DNA of 19,039 bases from Bacillota bacterium (GCA_023388535.1 JAEWFZ010000048.1:1-19039); one strand, 5' to 3'; positions 8,198 through 15,187 are shown, counted from the first letter of the stretch. Made by a program: numbers and translations. The notes: a model not told the origin generated them from the letters alone.

Positions 8198-8649
8198 CCG
8201 TAAAAGAAGCTATTATTAAATGGAACATCACTGAAAACACGCTCTACAGCTATCTCAATGATGGTTTAGTTCGTGGCGCAAACAAGTATGACAATCAATG
8301 GGAAATTCCGGACAACGCGCTTTGTCCTTACAAACCGCGGAAAACAAATTTGTCTCAGGAAGAAATGATTGTTTATATTCTACGGGCTTTAAATGACAGT
8401 AAAACCATTCCCCCAACGCTACTTCAAGTCGACGATGAAAAGCTTTCGGCCATTTTTGAAGCTTTAGATGAACAGAATTATATCAGACGGCTGAAAGGCT
8501 CAAACCACGTTGATCCTTTCGCTAATTATTTAATCAATTTAAATAATAGTCAGGTGTTTATCAAGAAAAACCAATCGCTCAAGAAATCGGTCGATTTACT
8601 CTTACGATTGGCACCGGCACTTATTCAATTGTTGTCGATGATGGTCTAG
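8194..8649 (+). CDS. Small helix-turn-helix protein, possible operon regulator
   Basis: Residues 1-50 form a MerR/excisionase-like DNA-binding motif: VKEAIIKWNITENTLYSYL, then a wing with YDNQWEIPDNA. Residues 52-110 look like a second helical or winged segment (SQEEMIVYILRAL, then FEALDEQNYIRRLKG). The C-terminal stretch of about 25 residues is a strongly amphipathic to hydrophobic helix (SVDLLLRLAPALIQLLSMM) that could dimerise or touch the membrane. It is the last gene of the sugar operon, joined to GH13 by an ATGA overlap and preceded by AGGAGG, so it is made together with the enzymes. A regulatory role is inferred from the motif and position only. It ends exactly where the opposing phosphoesterase gene ends. 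Confidence 0.7.
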   Translation: MTVKEAIIKWNITENTLYSYLNDGLVRGANKYDNQWEIPDNALCPYKPRKTNLSQEEMIVYILRALNDSKTIPPTLLQVDDEKLSAIFEALDEQNYIRRLKGSNHVDPFANYLINLNNSQVFIKKNQSLKKSVDLLLRLAPALIQLLSMMV

Positions 8650-9426
8650 TTATTCAGACTTTAAGACCAAAGTTACTAAATTAGGAAAATTATTAATACG
8701 CAACGGAAATAAACTATTTCCAAGTCCAGCTGAGACGATCATGGTCGTCTTTTCTTTTATGAATTTTCCCTTGGTATAAGATGGTAGTAATCCTTGATCC
8801 GGAGCAAACCAACCCTGCTTTCTGCCTAGACGCCATTGTCCACCATGAGCATGACCAGCGAGTACTAAATCATATCCGTATTTAACATAGGTATCAAAAA
8901 GATGTGGATAGTGACACACCAAGATTTGATAATCTTGGGTCGGTGACTTCAAGACTTGAAAGACTTCCTCAATGGAAGTTACTTTTTCACCGATACCAGT
9001 TAGCCAAATATGACTATTTTCTCTATTGATTGGTATTGAACGTTGATCAAGCAAAATCAGCCCTTCTTCAATTAAACGTTGGCTGGTCATCGCCCCATAG
9101 CGTGATTTACATTCGTGATTACCGGTAATAAAATACATCGGAGCGACATCTTTTAATCCAGCCACAAGCTCGAGAACAGGTTCTATAGCATAGCGACGTC
9201 GATCTATTTGATCACCGCTGAAAACAATTAAATCGGGTTTTTTATGGATTACATGTTTAATCAAACGTTCTTGTTGTTTACCAAATCGGGTATTGTGTAA
9301 ATCGGCAATCAAGACAATACGAAAACCATCAAACGCACTAGGGATTTTAGCGTTTAATATTTCATAGGTACTCAGTTCAATAGCTAGGTTTTGAACTAGA
9401 GGATTAAAGCGATATAATTTACTCAT
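8650..9426 (-). CDS. YkuE-like metallophosphoesterase
   Basis: This 258-residue calcineurin-type phosphoesterase carries the complete dinuclear metal site: DLH (Asp42, His44), GDQID (Asp72), GNHE (102-105), His172 in CHYPH and GHAHGGQ (191-197). This arrangement is that of the YkuE/YaeI-type family, whose members include enzymes acting on UDP-sugar or lipid pyrophosphates. Unlike many of them it shows no clear membrane anchor or Tat signal: the N-terminus is polar with only mild hydrophobicity, so a cytoplasmic or peripheral location is likely. The ATG overlaps the end of the oxidoreductase gene by 8 bases, with AAGGGTAG upstream. The gene is last in a minus-strand operon and converges, with no gap, on the HTH gene. 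The substrate is unknown. Confidence 0.88.
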   Translation of the reverse strand: MSKLYRFNPLVQNLAIELSTYEILNAKIPSAFDGFRIVLIADLHNTRFGKQQERLIKHVIHKKPDLIVFSGDQIDRRRYAIEPVLELVAGLKDVAPMYFITGNHECKSRYGAMTSQRLIEEGLILLDQRSIPINRENSHIWLTGIGEKVTSIEEVFQVLKSPTQDYQILVCHYPHLFDTYVKYGYDLVLAGHAHGGQWRLGRKQGWFAPDQGLLPSYTKGKFIKEKTTMIVSAGLGNSLFPLRINNFPNLVTLVLKSE

Positions 9427-10384
9427 TTTCTACCCTTCTTGCTTGATGGCGGATTTCATCCATAACTTCAATCGTCCTCAGAATCTCATGGTGTGGATAT
9501 TGCCGGGATTCTAGGTCTTGGTTATTTATAGCTTGGTGAACGGCTTCGATTTCCGTATACATATCATCCACTTCAAACGGATAACTATAGCTCATCGAAC
9601 CCGATTGGATGACGACATCGTATTTAGTTGGACGGTTGGAATGATTCATATAAACAATTCCTTTTTCACCCCGAATTAAGGCGTAACGGCTTTGAGTTTG
9701 GGTGGTGGATACGCTGATATGTGCTTGTAGATGCTCACCATAGGTCAAAAGCGCATGGGTACTGGTATCGATACCTTCCTTCATAAACATAGTCGCACTG
9801 ATATGTGATGGCTTTTCTTTGATAAAGAGATTAACAAAACCGATTGGATACGATCCTAAGTCCCAAAGAGCACCCCCTTGGTTCAAATCAAACATATAGT
9901 GATTTGGAGCTAAAGCTCCCATATTATCTTCAAAGGAAGCGGAAATAAAACTAATCGTACCCAGTAAACCATCTTTGATATCTTGAGCTAACTGCAACAA
10001 CGCCTCATTGTAACGGGTCTTTAAGGCTTCCCCATAAAAGACTTGATTAGCCTCTGCTACGGCTAAGACTTCCTTTAAGTCACGCGCGTTAAGGGTGGCT
10101 GGTTTTTCGGTAAAAACAGCTTTTTTAGCCTTTAAAGCTTCGATACTATAAAGCTTATGTAAGCCATGAACTAAAGCGATATAGACGACATCCACTTGAG
10201 CATCTTCAAGTAAGCTTTGATAGTTATTATAAATCTTTAGGTCCGGAAATTGGCTTTGTAAACTTTCATGTTGTGAAAGACTGGCGATGGCATATAGTTC
10301 TCCAGTTTTACTTGCCGCTAGGCTTTTGATAAAGCGTTTGGCTATGTTGCCATAACCGAGAATTCCCCATCTAATTTTTTTCAT
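9419..10384 (-). CDS. Gfo/Idh/MocA family NAD(P)-dependent oxidoreductase
   Basis: This 321-residue protein has an N-terminal Rossmann fold with GILGYGNIAKRF (residues 7-18), the family EKP motif at 93-95 (AVFTEKPATL), and a C-terminal alpha/beta domain with GGALWDLGSYPIGF, typical of the dihydrodiol/glucose-fructose oxidoreductase-like branch. It likely oxidises or reduces a sugar or cyclitol; the substrate cannot be assigned. The start is placed at the second Met (MKKIRWG): AAAGGA lies 9 bases before it, whereas the ATG three codons upstream directly touches that ribosome site. It sits 30 bases after the DUF1801 gene and overlaps the phosphoesterase gene by 8 bases. Confidence 0.9.
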   Translation of the reverse strand: MKKIRWGILGYGNIAKRFIKSLAASKTGELYAIASLSQHESLQSQFPDLKIYNNYQSLLEDAQVDVVYIALVHGLHKLYSIEALKAKKAVFTEKPATLNARDLKEVLAVAEANQVFYGEALKTRYNEALLQLAQDIKDGLLGTISFISASFEDNMGALAPNHYMFDLNQGGALWDLGSYPIGFVNLFIKEKPSHISATMFMKEGIDTSTHALLTYGEHLQAHISVSTTQTQSRYALIRGEKGIVYMNHSNRPTKYDVVIQSGSMSYSYPFEVDDMYTEIEAVHQAINNQDLESRQYPHHEILRTIEVMDEIRHQARRVENE

Positions 10385-10414
10385 TATAGTCATTCCTTTC
10401 GATGTGGAAAATAC

Positions 10415-10753
10415 CTATTTAGGTTGATTTCTCTGGATACAAATAGTTAAAATATCTTGAATTAAGACTTCATCCGCCGGCGTCGCATAGGGAATCTGAA
10501 TAGCCCCTTTGGAGGTTTTATAAGACTTTAAGCGCTCGGCTAAAAGTTCAATCGGTTTTGGTCCAGGATAAATCCCAATATGATGTTTGTGAGCCGCAAA
10601 ATGTATCAGATTACCATGGTAGTAAAAGGTCGGCATGCCCCAGGCTATTTTCTCTATAGTACCTTCGGGCACTAGTTTTTGAAGCAGATAATAGAGCTCA
10701 AATAATTGAGGCTGAATCTCAACCGGCTGTTCTAAAATATATTTTTCAATCAT
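10415..10753 (-). CDS. DUF1801/YdhG-like protein
   Basis: This small protein of 112 residues belongs to the YdhG-type DUF1801 family. It has the core IAWGMPTFYYHGNLIHFAA, then HHIGIYPGP, then LKSYKTSKGAIQIPY, and ends in a helix after DEVLIQDI. B. subtilis YdhG has been reported as a frataxin-like iron chaperone; whether that holds here is unknown. The start is placed at MIEKY because AAAGGA lies 9 bases upstream; the in-frame ATG nine codons earlier (10780) lies inside the preceding gene with a poorer ribosome site. With this start it overlaps the alkylation repair gene by 8 bases (ATGATTGA). It is related at family level to the product of 945-1364 but clearly different in sequence. Confidence 0.85.
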   Translation of the reverse strand: MIEKYILEQPVEIQPQLFELYYLLQKLVPEGTIEKIAWGMPTFYYHGNLIHFAAHKHHIGIYPGPKPIELLAERLKSYKTSKGAIQIPYATPADEVLIQDILTICIQRNQPK

Positions 10754-11423
10754 CTTTTTGTTTCCTTTTGACAACCGCATTTATCCATTCCGGTGCATGG
10801 GCCGAGGTACAACCCTTGGCTACTTTCATATCCCGATAAACGCCTAGTTTTTCTGCTAAGGCTAGAACCTGAGGTCGATAAGCTTTAAAGTGAATACCAA
10901 TCTCGGCCAGGGTGCGGTTCATGGCCCATTTTTCGTCTTCAACCGCATCCACTAAGCGGGCTTCGATTAATCTTAATAAATGATCAATTTGTTCGTTACT
11001 ATATTTATCATCCAAAATTAAGCCGATGGCTATATCCCAGGCCGCTCGTCGAATTAACGGATTTTCATCTTCATTCCATAATTCGAATAGGCGCTGTTGA
11101 TCTAACGATTTTCTTAACACCCCTAAGCTTAATTCATCGACCAATGAAGGATGGCTAGCTTTTTGAATTAACTGGTTAGCTTGATTTATACCAATTAATT
11201 TGGCATCTAAAATCATCGAACCAAGGATCATCGCTTCGTACTGATTACTTTCCCAGAGCTCTAAACCCAGCTCATGATTTATACCTAGGGTTTTAGCCAT
11301 TGGTCTTAATTTGGTCATTGGCACCCCAAAATTATCCATCTCGATGTTAAGTCGTTGGTTCGTCTTTTTCCGGGCTGGATTTTCCATAGTTTTTAACTGT
11401 TCGATAATTTGATTTAGCTTCAT
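10746..11423 (-). CDS. AlkD-like DNA alkylation repair protein
   Basis: This 225-residue, all-helical protein of the DNA alkylation repair (HEAT-like repeat) family, COG4912 type, probably acts on or binds alkylated bases. It shows the characteristic early MDNFGVPMTKLRPMAK segment, ELWESNQYEAMILGSM, a central LIRRAAWDIAIGL helix, EKWAMNRTLAEIG, and the C-terminal CTSAHAPEWINAV block with a Trp near the expected lesion-binding face. AGGAG lies 8 bases before the ATG. It is the first gene of the minus-strand set that continues with the DUF1801, oxidoreductase and phosphoesterase genes. Glycosylase activity cannot be confirmed, since several members of the family only bind DNA. Confidence 0.85.
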   Translation of the reverse strand: MKLNQIIEQLKTMENPARKKTNQRLNIEMDNFGVPMTKLRPMAKTLGINHELGLELWESNQYEAMILGSMILDAKLIGINQANQLIQKASHPSLVDELSLGVLRKSLDQQRLFELWNEDENPLIRRAAWDIAIGLILDDKYSNEQIDHLLRLIEARLVDAVEDEKWAMNRTLAEIGIHFKAYRPQVLALAEKLGVYRDMKVAKGCTSAHAPEWINAVVKRKQKDD

Positions 11424-11545
11424 GGTTTTGCTCCTATCCTACTAGAACTATCTCAAATTTTTATCCTATTTTCCACTCAAATGATGAGTTTGACGAAAAT
11501 TTGATAACTTTTACCACCCTTTATTCGGAGTTAGTGCTGTTAGAA

Positions 11546-11570
11546 AAAGCTACTATCTGATAGTAGCTTT
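11546..11570 (-). terminator. Rho-independent terminator of pyrG
   Basis: A near-perfect inverted repeat with 12-base arms (AAAGCTACTATC and GATAGTAGCTTT) is separated by one base, with a T-run following on the minus strand (TTTTT, ending in the bases 11545-11544). It begins 11 bases after the pyrG stop codon. Confidence 0.88.
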
Positions 11571-11581
11571 AATTAAAGTTT

Positions 11582-13189
11582 TTATTTATTAAATTTATGA
11601 TGTAAGGCAGCGTTTATGAAGCCATTAAACAAGGGATGACTGCGATTAGGTCTTGATTTGTACTCGGGATGAAACTGACAAGCAATGAAAAACGGATGAT
11701 CTTTGATCTCAACAATTTCCACAAGCTTACCATCAGGACTCAATCCTACGAAATCTAAACCATGTTTCTGTAAGATTTCACGGTAGTCGTTATTGAATTC
11801 ATAACGATGTCGGTGGCGTTCTAAAATTTGTTCTTGTTGATAGAGTTGATACGTTTTACTACTAATATCTATCTTGCATGGCCAATCGCCTAATCTTAAG
11901 GTTCCACCAAGGAGTTTGTCGACCCGATAGGCTTCCATAATATTGATGATTGGATGTGGCGTATTGGGTTGAAATTCGGTCGAGTTGGCTTTCTCTAAAC
12001 CAGCTAAATGACGCGCTACATCAACGCAGGCCAATTGCATCCCTAAGCCTAATCCGATGAATGGTATCTCTTGTTCACGAGCGTACTTAATAGCTGCTAT
12101 TTTTCCTTCAATGCCACGTCCTCCAAAGCCGCCTGGTACCACAATACCATCGAGGTTTTTTAGGATTTCATGGGCGTTTTCAAAAGTTACTTCTTCCGAA
12201 TCAATCCACTCTAGACAAATATCGGTATCATTAGCATAACCGGCGTGCTTTAACGATTCTACCACCGAGATGTAAGCGTCATGAACGGCGATATATTTGC
12301 CAACCAAACCAATTTTTACGGTGTGCTGTAGATTGGAGGCGCGGGCAATTAATTCTTTCCATTCGCTCATATCCGCTTCTGGCAAATCGATACCTAATTT
12401 ATGTAAAACATAATCGTCCAAACCTTGTGCTTGGAAACGTAGTGGGATTTCATAAATATTCTCAACATTGAGTGATTCGATAATGGCGTTTTCACGCACA
12501 TCACAGAACATAGCAATCTTTTGTTTAATGTCTTGACCGATAGGATATTCCGAGCGGGTGACAATGACATTGGGCTTAATACCTAAGCTCATCAGCTCTT
12601 TATAGGAGTGTTGTACGGGTTTCGTTTTCTGTTCCCCGCCCCCAGGAATTACTGGAATCAAAGCGGTATGAACAATCACCACGTCGTCGCGATCGTGTTC
12701 TCCGTGGAACTGACGGACCGCCTCCAAAAATGGCAACGATTCAATGTCCCCGACCGTACCACCAATTTCAGTTATAACCACATCCGCCTTAGACTCGGTA
12801 GCCGCATCGCTTATTTTACGTTTAATTTCATCGGTAATATGGGGAACGACTTGGACAGTAGCGCCCAGATTATCGCCTCGGCGTTCTTTGTTGATGACGG
12901 ATAAATAGACGCGTCCCATGGTGATGTTGGCGTTTTTGGTCAGTTCTTCATCGATGAATCGTTCATAATGACCGATATCTAGATCTGTCTCAGCGCCATC
13001 TTTGGTCACATAAGTTTCTCCATGTTCAAAGGGAGAAATAGTTCCAGCATCTACGTTTATATATGGATCAAATTTCTGTAAAAATACTTTTAGACCACGG
13101 TTTTTTAGCAAACGACCTAAAGAAGTTGCGACAATCCCTTTTCCAATTCCGGAGACGACCCCTCCAGTTATGAATACATATTTTGCCAT
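11582..13189 (-). CDS. pyrG: CTP synthase; glutaminase cysteine replaced by glycine
   Basis: This 535-residue, full-length CTP synthase converts UTP to CTP with ATP and ammonia, the last step of pyrimidine nucleotide synthesis. The synthetase domain (about 1-268) has the P-loop-like GGVVSGIGKGI, DPYINVDAGTISP, GETYVTKDG, GGTVGDIES and KTKPVQHS. The amidotransferase domain (about 290-535) has VPGGFGGRGIEGK and FHPEY (His507, Glu509). However, the nucleophile motif normally reading GICLGMQ is GLGLGMQ, with Gly381 (codon GGC at 12049-12047) where the catalytic Cys belongs. The domain is otherwise complete, so the enzyme is expected to use free ammonia rather than glutamine. Start: ATG with TAGGAG upstream. 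It has its own promoter, attenuator leader and terminator. Confidence 0.97.
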   Translation of the reverse strand: MAKYVFITGGVVSGIGKGIVATSLGRLLKNRGLKVFLQKFDPYINVDAGTISPFEHGETYVTKDGAETDLDIGHYERFIDEELTKNANITMGRVYLSVINKERRGDNLGATVQVVPHITDEIKRKISDAATESKADVVITEIGGTVGDIESLPFLEAVRQFHGEHDRDDVVIVHTALIPVIPGGGEQKTKPVQHSYKELMSLGIKPNVIVTRSEYPIGQDIKQKIAMFCDVRENAIIESLNVENIYEIPLRFQAQGLDDYVLHKLGIDLPEADMSEWKELIARASNLQHTVKIGLVGKYIAVHDAYISVVESLKHAGYANDTDICLEWIDSEEVTFENAHEILKNLDGIVVPGGFGGRGIEGKIAAIKYAREQEIPFIGLGLGMQLACVDVARHLAGLEKANSTEFQPNTPHPIINIMEAYRVDKLLGGTLRLGDWPCKIDISSKTYQLYQQEQILERHRHRYEFNNDYREILQKHGLDFVGLSPDGKLVEIVEIKDHPFFIACQFHPEYKSRPNRSHPLFNGFINAALHHKFNK

Positions 13190-13207
13190 AATGTTAATTT
13201 CTCCTAT

Positions 13208-13239
13208 AAATAAAATAAAAGCCCTCCAGAGGAGTGCCC
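13208..13239 (-). promoter_or_regulatory. pyrG leader: GGGC start plus attenuator hairpin
   Basis: The predicted transcript starts GGGC at 13239-13236. An imperfect hairpin GCACTCC (13237-13231 region), loop TCT and GGAGGGC (13227-13221) follows, then a T-rich tract (TTTTATTTTATTT, 13220-13208). This is the arrangement of the B. subtilis pyrG attenuator: when CTP is low, polymerase stalls at the C and adds extra G residues, and the G-rich 5' end pairs with the pyrimidine-rich hairpin arm (ACUCCUCU) and prevents termination. The mechanism is known from B. subtilis; its operation here is inferred from the conserved layout. Confidence 0.8.
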
Positions 13240-13245
13240 TTTATT

Positions 13246-13274
13246 ATTATACAGAGTTGGACCATCGATAACAA
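13246..13274 (-). promoter_or_regulatory. pyrG promoter
   Basis: A -35 box TTGTTA (13274-13269), 17-base spacer and perfect -10 box TATAAT (13251-13246) are followed by six bases and then GGGC. The predicted start is 13239. Confidence 0.8.
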
Positions 13275-13489
13275 CACCAAAAAATTATTTTTTTATAGAA
13301 TTTAACTCGTGAAAATTGGCCTTATTTTAGCAACTAGCTACTTTCGCCTTCTCTTCCATTTAATCTGGATGTTGGTTCATCTGGCTTTGTTTAAGTTCAA
13401 TACCTGATTCATTAGAAAAGTATGGAAGTAAAAAAACAAAAGCAATATGAAAACCATAAATTATCTTTTGTTTTTCTTTCAGATCACTT
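13275..13489. other. AT-rich stretch between pyrG promoter and small membrane gene
   Basis: No convincing annotated gene. On the minus strand an uninterrupted frame of 45 codons (13497 to the TAA at 13362-13360) lacks ATG, GTG or TTG. Its translation is a charged stretch (DKSDLKEKQK), a probable membrane segment (IIYGFHIAFVFLLPYF) and a polar tail. It lies in the +1 frame relative to the small membrane protein just upstream and may be its displaced 3' part. The rest, 13275-13359, shows nothing recognisable. Confidence 0.35.
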
Positions 13490-13636
13490 TTATCGGTTCA
13501 TTAAATACGAAACAATTACTATAACTAGTAATAGCAAAACAATCAAAAATGATCCTTTGGTAGCGGACCCCCAGTCTTGACCTAAGGTTTTTCCTTTTTC
13601 TATTAATTTTTTATTTGAATATCCTTCTTGGTTCAT
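13490..13636 (-). CDS. Small single-pass membrane protein (48 residues)
   Basis: This short gene has ATG at 13636 and TAA at 13492-13490. AAAGGAG lies 7 bases upstream, one of the best ribosome sites in the region, and an extended -10 promoter is nearby. The product has a polar, lysine-rich N-terminal half (MNQEGYSNKKLIEKGK) followed by one very hydrophobic segment (FLIVLLLLVIVIVSYLM, about residues 30-46) and a basic end. That pattern gives a single membrane helix. No family was recognised. It stands alone between pyrG and the M24 peptidase gene on the same strand. The stop may be premature, as explained in the findings. Confidence 0.68.
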   Translation of the reverse strand: MNQEGYSNKKLIEKGKTLGQDWGSATKGSFLIVLLLLVIVIVSYLMNR

Positions 13637-13686
13637 CTGTTTGCTCCTTTCGTCTTATTTAAATGTTATTCTATGTTATTGATACT

Positions 13687-13695
13687 ATTATAACA
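13687..13695 (-). promoter_or_regulatory. Extended -10 promoter of the small membrane gene
   Basis: TGTTATAAT on the minus strand is a TG-N-TATAAT extended -10 element, about 50 bases before the ATG at 13636. No good -35 box is seen, as is usual for extended -10 promoters. Confidence 0.5.
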
Positions 13696-13764
13696 TATCG
13701 AATTATACAAAAAGATTAATCAAGATATCGATTCAATCAAAAAGATAAAAACCAATCGCTTGAT

Positions 13765-14808
13765 CTAGATGATTTCTTCGGTTTTTGAGACATGATTTAA
13801 TAATACCGGAAATCCTTGATCATCCACATAAACTAAATCTTCGATACGTATTCCGCCGATACCTTCAAGATATATCCCTGGTTCCAATGAAAAGCACATA
13901 CCAGGTTGTATCTGTCTCGGATTAGCGCTACTGACATCAAAAGGTTCATGGACGGACTGGCCTATGCCATGGCCTAAGCGATGAATAAAGTATTTTCCGT
14001 ATCCTGCCGCTTCAATAACATCTCTTGCGGCCTTATCGATATCACAAAACCGAGCGCCCGGTACGATTGCTTTCAAGGCGGCCGTTTGTGCTTGTAAAAC
14101 CGTATCATAAACCTGCTTCATTGAGTTCTCACCAAGGAAATAAGTTCGCGTCATATCGGAGCAATAGCCGTCCTTAATACAACCAAAATCTAAAATAATG
14201 GATTCGTTCGCTTTTAATAGCCGATCACTCACCTGAGCATGAGGATCAGCCGCATTCTCGCCAAAAGCCACAATCGGTTCAAAGCTCGGTCCATCGGCAC
14301 CGACTTCTTCAAAGAGTTGTAGAATTCTTTGTTCGAGGTCTCTTTCGCTGATGCCGACTTTGATTTCTGATTTAATTTGCTTCATGACTAAGTCGTTTAG
14401 TCTTGAAGCTTGTTTCATCTTTTCGATTGCGTCTGCGCTTTTGATGGTTTGAAGGCCCTCAATAATGTCAGAACCGTCAACAAAGGTTATATCCGGAAAG
14501 CTTTCTTGTAGTTTAAGGACAAATTCTGCCCGCATCCAACGATCAAGGCCAACAACCGGCCCCTTTAAATATGGTCTCAAAGAAGCAATCGGATCTTGAT
14601 AATCATAATGTTCAATAACCCGATATTGGTCACTATCTTTTAACAAAAACAGGGCGTTTGCAAACACATAACTATTTGTTTCAGGCTCTATTAATAAGGC
14701 TAAAAATCTTTCTTGGGGATCGAGTTTAATATCACTGTAGTATTGAAGGCTTTTAGGTTCGGTAACAATAAGCTGGTTAATTGAGTGCTTAATCAATTGT
14801 TCTTTCAT
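13765..14808 (-). CDS. M24 family Xaa-Pro peptidase
   Basis: This 347-residue metallopeptidase of the pita-bread fold probably cleaves Xaa-Pro dipeptides or N-terminal Xaa-Pro bonds in the cytoplasm. The N-terminal creatinase-like domain runs to about 120, the catalytic domain from about 125. All five metal ligands are present: Asp207 (LDFG), Asp218 (SDMTRTY), His280 (RLGHGIG), Glu309 (SLEPGIY) and Glu323 (RIEDL). The start is MKEQ at 14808, where GGAG lies 6 bases upstream; the frame is open upstream to 14910, but that part runs through the rpoE terminator and the rpoE gene. Dipeptidase (PepQ) and aminopeptidase (YqhT-like) cannot be told apart by sequence alone; the short N-terminal domain fits either. 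Confidence 0.92.
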   Translation of the reverse strand: MKEQLIKHSINQLIVTEPKSLQYYSDIKLDPQERFLALLIEPETNSYVFANALFLLKDSDQYRVIEHYDYQDPIASLRPYLKGPVVGLDRWMRAEFVLKLQESFPDITFVDGSDIIEGLQTIKSADAIEKMKQASRLNDLVMKQIKSEIKVGISERDLEQRILQLFEEVGADGPSFEPIVAFGENAADPHAQVSDRLLKANESIILDFGCIKDGYCSDMTRTYFLGENSMKQVYDTVLQAQTAALKAIVPGARFCDIDKAARDVIEAAGYGKYFIHRLGHGIGQSVHEPFDVSSANPRQIQPGMCFSLEPGIYLEGIGGIRIEDLVYVDDQGFPVLLNHVSKTEEII

Positions 14809-14818
14809 ATTTTTCTCC

Positions 14819-14844
14819 AAAAAAACCGGATATCTATCCGGTTT
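14819..14844 (-). terminator. Terminator directly after rpoE, ahead of the M24 peptidase gene
   Basis: A perfect inverted repeat AAACCGGATA / TATCCGGTTT with a 2-base centre (14844-14823) is followed on the minus strand by an uninterrupted run of T (14825-14819). The stem begins within the rpoE stop codon. The GGAG ribosome site of the peptidase gene follows the T-run without a gap, so peptidase expression from the ywiB-rpoE promoter depends on read-through. Confidence 0.88.
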
Positions 14845-15187
14845 AATACAATCCATCTTCGATAGACTCTTCCTCAGTATCAATGAGATAGTCTTCCAAT
14901 TCTTCTTCATCTAACTCATCTAAATCAATTAATTCATCTTGAAATTTAGTTTTTTCGGATTGAATGGATTCGAAGGTATGTCGACTTTTTAAGTCCCATA
15001 AATTATTCGATAATTGAACAAAGCGCGCATCCAAGGACATCGCATTGTAAAATTTAATTAATTTGTTTTTGGCCTGAGTTTCATCTATTCCCATATTGCT
15101 AGAAACTTCATTCCATAGTCGGGTAAATTCTACCGGCTTTCTTTTTCTTTTGAGGCAGTCGTAGGCCACATCTTGAGTCGTTTTCAA
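14843..15187 (-). CDS. rpoE: RNA polymerase delta subunit
   Basis: This 114-residue protein is the delta subunit of Gram-positive RNA polymerase, which speeds polymerase recycling and modulates promoter selectivity. It has the winged-helix (HARE-HTH) domain at about 1-70, with DVAYDCLKRKRKPVEFTRLW and ARFVQLSNNLWDLK, then a short linker and a disordered, highly acidic tail (DELDEEELEDYLIDTEEE). The tail is shorter than in B. subtilis, where the protein is about 170 residues. The start codon is TTG (15187), supported by AAAGGGGA upstream and by a 4-base overlap (TTGA) with the stop of the DUF1934 gene. In many Bacillota pyrG follows rpoE directly; here a peptidase and a small membrane gene lie between. 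Confidence 0.95.
   Translation of the reverse strand: MKTTQDVAYDCLKRKRKPVEFTRLWNEVSSNMGIDETQAKNKLIKFYNAMSLDARFVQLSNNLWDLKSRHTFESIQSEKTKFQDELIDLDELDEEELEDYLIDTEEESIEDGLY

Noticed and set aside
8645..8670. Small inverted repeat GGTCT/AGACC at the convergent junction
   Set aside because: Only five pairs with a long loop and no T-run on either strand, so not a terminator.
11476..11492. Short inverted repeat around ACTC/GAGT upstream of the alkylation repair gene
   Set aside because: Four to five base arms with an AT-rich centre; expected by chance at this composition.
12057..12904. Plus-strand frames opposite pyrG
   Set aside because: They mirror the coding strand of pyrG and show no independent support.
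13377..13457. A 26-residue hydrophobic frame on the minus strand starting with ATG
   Set aside because: No ribosome site; it overlaps the more protein-like 45-codon frame and is rich in T-run-derived Phe and Leu.
14809..14910. Upstream start for the short M24 peptidase
   Set aside because: It would read through the rpoE terminator and the end of rpoE; GGAG in front of 14808 decides the start.
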